64,000 nucleotides of DNA, taken from contig JANPYM010000009.1 in assembly GCA_025890175.1 (NCBI GenBank), forward strand, positions 1,860,891-1,924,890, given 5' to 3'. This DNA comes from Ciborinia camelliae. Its lineage: Eukaryota; Ascomycota; Leotiomycetes; Helotiales; Sclerotiniaceae. The first letter of the stretch is position 1, and each line of letters opens with the position of its first letter. The notes under the pieces were generated by a model. The model had not been told where the DNA came from, made no database searches, and saw only the letters and a list, made by a program, of their open reading frames with translations. Both the position numbers and the translations under genes were made by a program. Of this stretch, positions 58,077-64,000 are shown in pieces.

Positions 58077-61000
58077 ATGGCACCCATTGCTGTCTCTCCA
58101 GAGCATTCACCGGACCCTGCGGCTTCGCTTGCGTCCAGGCACTCTCTCTCCTCCGTGACTACCACCTACGATGATACCCTTCGTTTCTATCTAAATGGCA
58201 CGCGAGTTGTTATTGATAACATGGATCCCGAGATTACTCTCCTCGATTATCTTCGCGGCATAGGCCTTACAGGCACAAAGCTAGGATGTGCGGAGGGAGG
58301 CTGTGGAGCTTGCACAGTTGTCGTTTCGCAATATAATCCTACCACCAAGAAAATATATCACGCAAGCGTAAACGCATGCTTAGCGCCACTGGTTAGTGTC
58401 GACGGGAAGCACGTTATAACAATTGAGGGAATTGGGAATACAAAGAGGCCACATCCTACGCAAGAGAGAATTGCGAAAGGAAATGGGAGTCAGTGTGGAT
58501 TCTGTACGCCAGGTATAGTTATGAGCTTGTATGCTCTTTTACGGAATGATTCGAATCCTTCGGAACATGAAGTAGAAGAAGCGTTCGATGGGAATCTCTG
58601 CCGGTGCACAGGATATCGTCCAATTTTGGATGCAGCTCAGACTTTCAGTTCCGGTGCTGGATGTGGCAAATCTAAAACAAATGGTGGAGGTGGATGTTGT
58701 ATGGAGAATGGTGAAGGTAGCGGTGGATGCTGTAAGAATGAATTAAAAGATGATCAGCCTATCAAACGGTTTACGCCTCCTGGATTCATCGAGTATAACC
58801 CGGATACCGAACTCATATTCCCCCCACCGCTTAGAAGACATGAATTCAAACCACTAGCCTTTGGGAATAAAAGAAAGAAGTGGTATCGCCCAGTAACCAT
58901 GGAACAACTCTTGGAGATCAAGAGCGTGTATCCATCGGCTAAAATTATTGGAGGAAGCACAGAAACACAAATTGAGATCAAGTTCAAGGCTATGAATTAT
59001 GCAGCTTCAGTGTTTGTCGGGGATATTCCCGAATTGAGACAATTTTCATTCAAGGAGGACCATCTGGAGATTGGTGGTAATGTCATTCTGACGGATTTGG
59101 AGTCGATCGTCCAACAAGCAGAGAAGCATTATGGACCTGAAAAGGGTCAAGTATTCAAGTCAGTACATCTATTTGTCACAAACTTTGTTTTAATCTCGCC
59201 ATTGATACTTTAATATCCATCAATGGAAACCTGTTATTCTTTCCCCTCGGATGGAGCAACAGCAGGTCAAAGATATAGGACGACAAATCCAGCTGTCGTA
59301 TGATGAGTCCTTTATACTAACAACCTTTGTAGAGCCATCCATAAGCAATTAAAATATTTTGCCGGTCGACAAATTAGAAATGTCGGTACACCCGCAGGAA
59401 ATTTAGCTACTGCTTCTCCTATCTCTGATCTCAATCCTGTATTTGTTGCATCAAACGCTATTCTAGTAGCAAAGTCTTTGGACAAGGAGACAGAAATCCC
59501 CATGTCTGAATTCTTCAAAGGTTACAGATTGACTGCACTTGCTCCAGATGCAATCATTGCCAGCATTCGTATACCCGTGACGCAAAAGGGTGAATATTTA
59601 AGGGCCTACAAGCAGTCGAAACGAAAAGATGATGATATTGCAATTGTCAATGCAGCTCTTAGGATTGCCATCGATGATTCGTATGTCGTTACCAGCACAA
59701 GTCTGGTATATGGAGGGATGGCTCCAACAACAATTGCGGCAAGAAAGGCTGGTGCTTATTTATTGGGCAAAAATCTAACAGATCCTGCAACTTTGGAGGG
59801 AACCATGAATGCTCTAGAAGAGGACTTTAATCTTCCTTTTAGTGTTCCGGGAGGAATGGCGACTTATCGCAAATCTCTTGCATTCGGCTTCTTCTATCGC
59901 TTCTACCACGAAATTATTTCGAAACTTGAGGTCAAAGATCTGGAAGTAGATGCACAAGTTGTACCAGAGATCGAACGTATAATATCTTTTGGTAAAGAAG
60001 ATAGAGAAGCCACTGTCGCCTACCAACAGAATGTTCTCGGAAAGGCGAGTCCACACGTAGCGGCATTGAAACAAACATGCGGTGAAGCACAATACACCGA
60101 TGACATACCAGTCCAGAAGAACGAGCTATATGGATGCTTAGTCCTATCAACAAAGGCTCATGCTAAGATCACGAGTGTCAATTATGCCCCTGCATTAGAT
60201 CTGCCTGGTGTGGTTCAATATCTTGACCATACGGATATGCCAAGTCCCGAGGCCAACTTCTGGGGAGCACCAGTCTGTGACGAAACATTCTTTGCTGTTG
60301 ATGAAGTATTTACAACAGGTCAGCCCATTGGTATAGTTCTTGCTGATAGCGCAGCACATGCGACTGCAGGAGCACGTGCTGTCAAGGTTGAATACGAGGA
60401 CTTACCAGCAATATTTACAATGGAAGAAGCTATCGAGAAAGAAAGTTTCTTCGATCACTACCGGTACATAAAGAAAGGAGAACCAGAGAAGGCATTTGAA
60501 GAGGCGGATCATGTCTTCACTGGTGTTTCTAGAATTGGTGGGCAAGAGCACTTTTATTTAGAAACTCAAGCTTGTGTGGCGATACCTAAAATCGAGGATG
60601 GGGAAATGGAAATCTGGTCTGGAACTCAAAACCCAACAGAAACGTAAGTACAATTGGATGCTATTATGGTCTCAACTAACAATACATCAGCCAAACTTAT
60701 GTAGCGCAAGTCTGCGGTGTTGCAGCAAATAAAGTTGTGAGTAAAGTCAAGAGACTTGGAGGTGGATTTGGTGGGAAAGAAACTCGTTCTATACAATTAT
60801 GCGGCATTGTATCTCTTGCGGCCAAAAAGACTGGCAGACCAGTTCGTTGCATGCTCAATCGTGATGAAGATATGATCACTTCTGGTCAACGACATCCTTT
60901 CTTGTCCCGATGGAAAGTGGCTATTAATAAAGATGGCAAAATCCAGGCACTCGATTTGGATATGTTCTGCAATGGGGGTTGGACGCAAGATCTTTCTGGT

Positions 61001-62416
61001 GCCGTTCTCGATCGTTCATTGTCACATTCCGACAATTGTTACATGATACCTAATATTCACGTCCGAGGTCGTGTTTGCAAGACGAATACGATGTCCAATA
61101 CTGCGTTCCGAGGATTTGGTGGACCACAAGGTTTATTTATGGCAGAATCATATATCGAGGAAGTCGCGGACCGTCTTGGTATGTCAGCAGAAAAACTCAG
61201 GGAAATAAACTTCTACAAGGCAAACGAACAAACACATTTCAACCAGGCTTTAAAAGACTGGCATGTACCACTAATGTATAAGCAAGTCCAAGAAGAATCG
61301 AATTACTCGGCCAGACGAGAGGCAGTCACAAAGTTCAACGCAGAACATAAGTGGAAAAAGAGAGGACTTGCAATTATACCTACAAAGTTCGGTATCTCTT
61401 TTACAGCACTTTTCCTCAATCAAGCTGGAGCGTTGGTACATATCTATCACGATGGTTCAGTACTTGTAGCCCACGGCGGCACTGAAATGGGTCAAGGTCT
61501 TCATACAAAAATGATGATGGTAGCAGCTGAAGCACTTGGCGTACCCTTATCCGATGTATTCATCTCGGAAACTGCCACCAACACAGTAGCCAATACATCT
61601 TCCACCGCCGCTTCAGCCTCCTCTGATCTGAACGGATACGCAATTTTTAACGCCTGCGCTCAAATCAATGAACGACTTGCTCCATACCGAGAGAAGTTTG
61701 GCCCCGATGCCACAATGAAAGAGCTTGCACATGCTGCATACTTCGACCGTGTCAATCTCTCCGCGAACGGATTTTATAAAACCCCAGATATTGGTTACAC
61801 TTGGGGGCCCAACACCGGACAAATGTTCTTCTATTTCACACAAGGTGTTACAGCCTCGGAAGTCGAAATCGATACACTTACTGGTGATTGGACATGTCTA
61901 CGCTCTGATATCAAAATGGATGTTGGTCGCTCCATCAATCCATCCATTGATTATGGACAAATCGAAGGCGCTTTCGTACAAGGTATGGGGTTGTTCACTA
62001 CCGAAGAATCTCTCTGGTTCCGTGCCGGACCAATGGCAGGACAGCTTGCCACTCGCGGACCGGGTGCATATAAAATCCCTGGATTTAGAGATATCCCACA
62101 AGAATTCAACGTCTCGCTGCTCAAAGGTGTGGAATGGGAGGATTTGAAAACTATTCAGAGGAGTAGAGGCGTGGGTGAACCGCCATTGTTTATGGGTAGT
62201 GCGGTATTCTTTGCTATTAGAGATGCGTTGAAGGCTGCTAGAAAGGAGTATGGTGTCACGGCAGAGATTGGGGAGGATGTCAAGGGTGGAGGATTGTTGA
62301 GATTGGAAAGTCCGGCGACACCAGAGAGGATTAGGGTTAGTTGTGCGGATCCGATTTTGAAGAGGGCTGAGGTTACGCCGAAGGAAGGAGAGAAGAGTTT
62401 TTTCATTAGTATTTAG
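58077..62416 (+). CDS. Xanthine dehydrogenase (purine hydroxylase I)
   Basis: Oxidises hypoxanthine and xanthine to urate with NAD+ in purine catabolism; cytosolic or peroxisome-associated. Three exons (58077-59158, 59333-60643, 60691-62416) sum to 4,119 nt, 1,372 aa. Iron-sulfur ligands are visible: C71, C76, C79 and C101 (GCAEGGCGACT) and C140, C143, C175, C177 (QCGFCTPG, CRCTGYRP). A Gly/Cys-rich linker (about 202-222) leads to the FAD domain (KIIGGSTETQIEIKF). The molybdenum domain has GGGFGGKE, AFRGFGGPQG (catalytic Arg), HGGTEMGQGLHTK and GVGEPPLF (catalytic Glu). Known fungal orthologue: Aspergillus hxA. Intron 1 (174 nt) uses a GTCAGT donor. Complete and intact. Confidence 0.94.
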
Positions 62417-63185
62417 GATAATTGATGTGTAGCTGGGTATGGAAAATGGTGGGGGTTGCTTTTATTTAGCCCTTGGAGTTTTTATTTTTGACGTGTTTGG
62501 ATGAGATACACTAGCGCTTTCCTGCTGCATTGTTAAGATATCAGAAATACCATGATCGTTTCTCGCTATTTGAAATGCCTTCTCTCCTACAGTATGTATA
62601 ATGATGTATGTAATCCCAAACGATACAAATAACTCCAGTCACATCCGTAAACCTGATGCTAGATACCCGTGAAAGAAATTCCAATGCAATAAAACCCACC
62701 ATCTTCAAATTTCACCATTAACTCCAGCAATGAATGCTATTTCTTCTTACCCATGAAAAGATTCCAATGCAATAAACCCCAATATTCCAAAATGCCGCTA
62801 ATGGCTCCAGCGATGCTCTCTCTCTCTCTCCCCTACCCATAAAAAAATACCAATGCAATGAAAACCAACATCCCCAAATGACACTCATCGCTGCAGCAAT
62901 GCTATCTCTCCCTTATCCATCAAGAAACCCCAAAGCAATAGAAACCCCACCGTCCAAAATCCCACCATTAACTCCAGCAATGAATGCTCTCCCCCGTTGC
63001 CCTTCAAAAAACCCCCATGCAATGAAAAAGACACCCAACATCCCAACCGTCATCACTAACTACTGGCTCCAGCAATGCTATTTATTTATTGCCCCCTTGC
63101 GCCATGCCATGCCATATTCAGAGAACCGCATATCAACTAGCCCATACATACCGTGTACCGTAATCCTCGCCCTTCGGAATCGCGC
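62417..63185. other. Intergenic region with degenerate tandem repeat
   Basis: Between xanthine dehydrogenase (plus) and a membrane protein gene (minus). Holds a diverged roughly 83-bp repeat, listed separately. A frame at 62878-63426 mostly reads through this repeat and is not considered a gene. Confidence 0.65.
62664..63080. repeat. Degenerate tandem repeat, unit about 81-95 bp, five copies
   Basis: The anchor CTCCAGCAATG (with small changes) occurs at 62722, 62805, 62891, 62972 and 63067, spacing 83, 86, 81 and 95. Each unit also contains a Pro-Met-like TACCCAT-AAA stretch, CCAATGCAAT(A/G)AAA and a CC-rich segment. The first copy starts about 62664. Divergence between units is substantial, so the array is old. 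Confidence 0.75.
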
Positions 63186-64000
63186 TCACACATCCTTCAA
63201 ACTGCCAATAATTCCCAGCAGAGCCACGATGGCCGCCGCCGCCGTCACGATATACAACGCCAAGGTCCAGGCGGTGATGACGTCGCCGCGCTCTTGCATG
63301 TACCAAAAACCGACGATGAGGCTTAGGAGGAGGGGCGTGATGACCACGGCGCTGAGTCGGTACGGACACCTGGGGGGGTTGGTCGTGTTAGGTATGTTTT
63401 GTGGGGTGTGTGTTTGGAATTTGTGAGAACCCTCGAGGGGTTTATTGAAGAGGAAGAGGAAGAAAAATGAAGAAGAGGAAGAAGAAAAAAAAAGAAAGGA
63501 TACGCACCAATCATAAACCAACTCCAAACTCCACCTCCCCTCCAACGGACCGCCCGCTCCCTCCCCATGAGACCCCTCCTTCCCGCCATTTAAATTCGTC
63601 TCGACCCAGCCCATCCACGCGCGACCCACATCCTCATCCCACTCCTCCCTCCCGACCCCCGGAATCGGAATCCACGCGCACCTTCCCACGCCGCCTCTCA
63701 CGCCGCTCCTCCCGCGAAACGCGCCATAAAACCTGCGCAGCACCATCTTCTCCTCCTCGCGCAGCACGACCTTGACGTGTGCGCCCGCCTCGATATCGCA
63801 TTTGTAGAGGCCGAACCCGGCGAGCGATTTCAGGGAGAGGAAGCGTCGGTAGCCCCGGAGTCGATGCTCGGCGCGGTGGAGAGAGGGGAAGAGCGTGCTG
63901 GGCGTGGGGAGCGGGAGGTAGGTTTCATGGGGGTCGAGGGAACTGCTGGGGAAGTAGCCGAGGATGAGGTAGGGGGTTTGCGGGGGGAGGAAGAGGGAGG
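63186..64000 (-). CDS. Uncharacterised fungal membrane protein (5' end beyond window)
   Basis: Two visible exons on the minus strand: 64000-63508 (entering from outside the window) and 63369-63186, with a 138-nt intron (GTGCGT...CCCAG). The first reads TPYLILGYFPSSSLDPHET and LHRAEHRLRGYRRFLSLKSLAGFGLYKCD, then VLRRFYGAFRGR. The second adds CPYRLSAVVITPLLLSLIVGF and WTLALYIVTAAAAIVALLGI, two membrane spans, ending SLKDV with stop at 63186. The layout (large soluble part, two C-terminal spans) recalls a group of uncharacterised ascomycete proteins. I cannot name a family. N-terminus missing. Confidence 0.6.
   Translation of the reverse strand, partial: SLFLPPQTPYLILGYFPSSSLDPHETYLPLPTPSTLFPSLHRAEHRLRGYRRFLSLKSLAGFGLYKCDIEAGAHVKVVLREEEKMVLRRFYGAFRGRSGVRGGVGRCAWIPIPGVGREEWDEDVGRAWMGWVETNLNGGKEGSHGEGAGGPLEGRWSLELVYDWCVSFLFFSSSSSSFFFLFLFNKPLEGSHKFQTHTPQNIPNTTNPPRCPYRLSAVVITPLLLSLIVGFWYMQERGDVITAWTLALYIVTAAAAIVALLGIIGSLKDV

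Overview
This is nuclear DNA from a filamentous ascomycete. Genes carry short spliceosomal introns (mostly 47-175 nt) with fungal donors, branch sites and acceptors. Long AT-rich intergenic stretches are full of AGGT/TACC microsatellites. Gene content (2EXR proteins, Zn2Cys6 regulator, CENP-Q, Cnl2, Eaf3, Sec6, xanthine dehydrogenase) fits Pezizomycotina. The abundance of 2EXR genes and the base composition point to Leotiomycetes, possibly near Sclerotiniaceae; that placement is inference. There are no prokaryotic features, tRNAs, rRNAs or CRISPR arrays that I can support.

Positions 1-26000 are an accessory region. Five 2EXR-domain genes lie at 2089, 6787, 9278, 11801 (plus strand) and 20091-21269 (minus strand). 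They are mixed with Ser/Thr-rich single-membrane-span proteins (15576, 18220), a frameshifted relic of another such gene (14068-15166), a second decayed region (about 23656-25327) and a probable LTR relic near 21671-21946. Gene density is low and simple repeats are common.

Positions 26000-64000 are a conserved housekeeping region. In order: a fungal transcription-factor-like protein (minus), the meiotic protein Spo22/Zip4 (minus), an AcuK/AcuM/Ert1-type Zn2Cys6-PAS regulator (minus), CENP-Q/Fta7 (minus), ribosome-biogenesis factor Rrp12 (minus), a predicted ER membrane protein (plus), kinetochore protein Cnl2/Nkp2 (minus), chromatin protein Eaf3 (plus), mitoribosomal uL30m (minus), exocyst subunit Sec6 (plus), xanthine dehydrogenase (plus), and a membrane protein cut by the window end (minus). 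I reconstructed exon joins by hand; for several genes they restore conserved family sequence with exact codon phase.

The most unusual structure is the Eaf3 locus. The intron between the chromodomain exons and the MRG-domain exons is 1,935 nt long. It contains its own promoter-like stretch, a start codon at 48622 and three tandemly duplicated exon-intron units whose introns are each exactly 52 nt. That reading frame runs without a stop into the MRG domain. The locus could therefore encode two proteins: normal Eaf3 (331 aa) and a form without the chromodomain (561 aa) carrying a novel basic N-terminus.

Two runs of 10 N mark assembly gaps (1164-1173 and 32633-32642).
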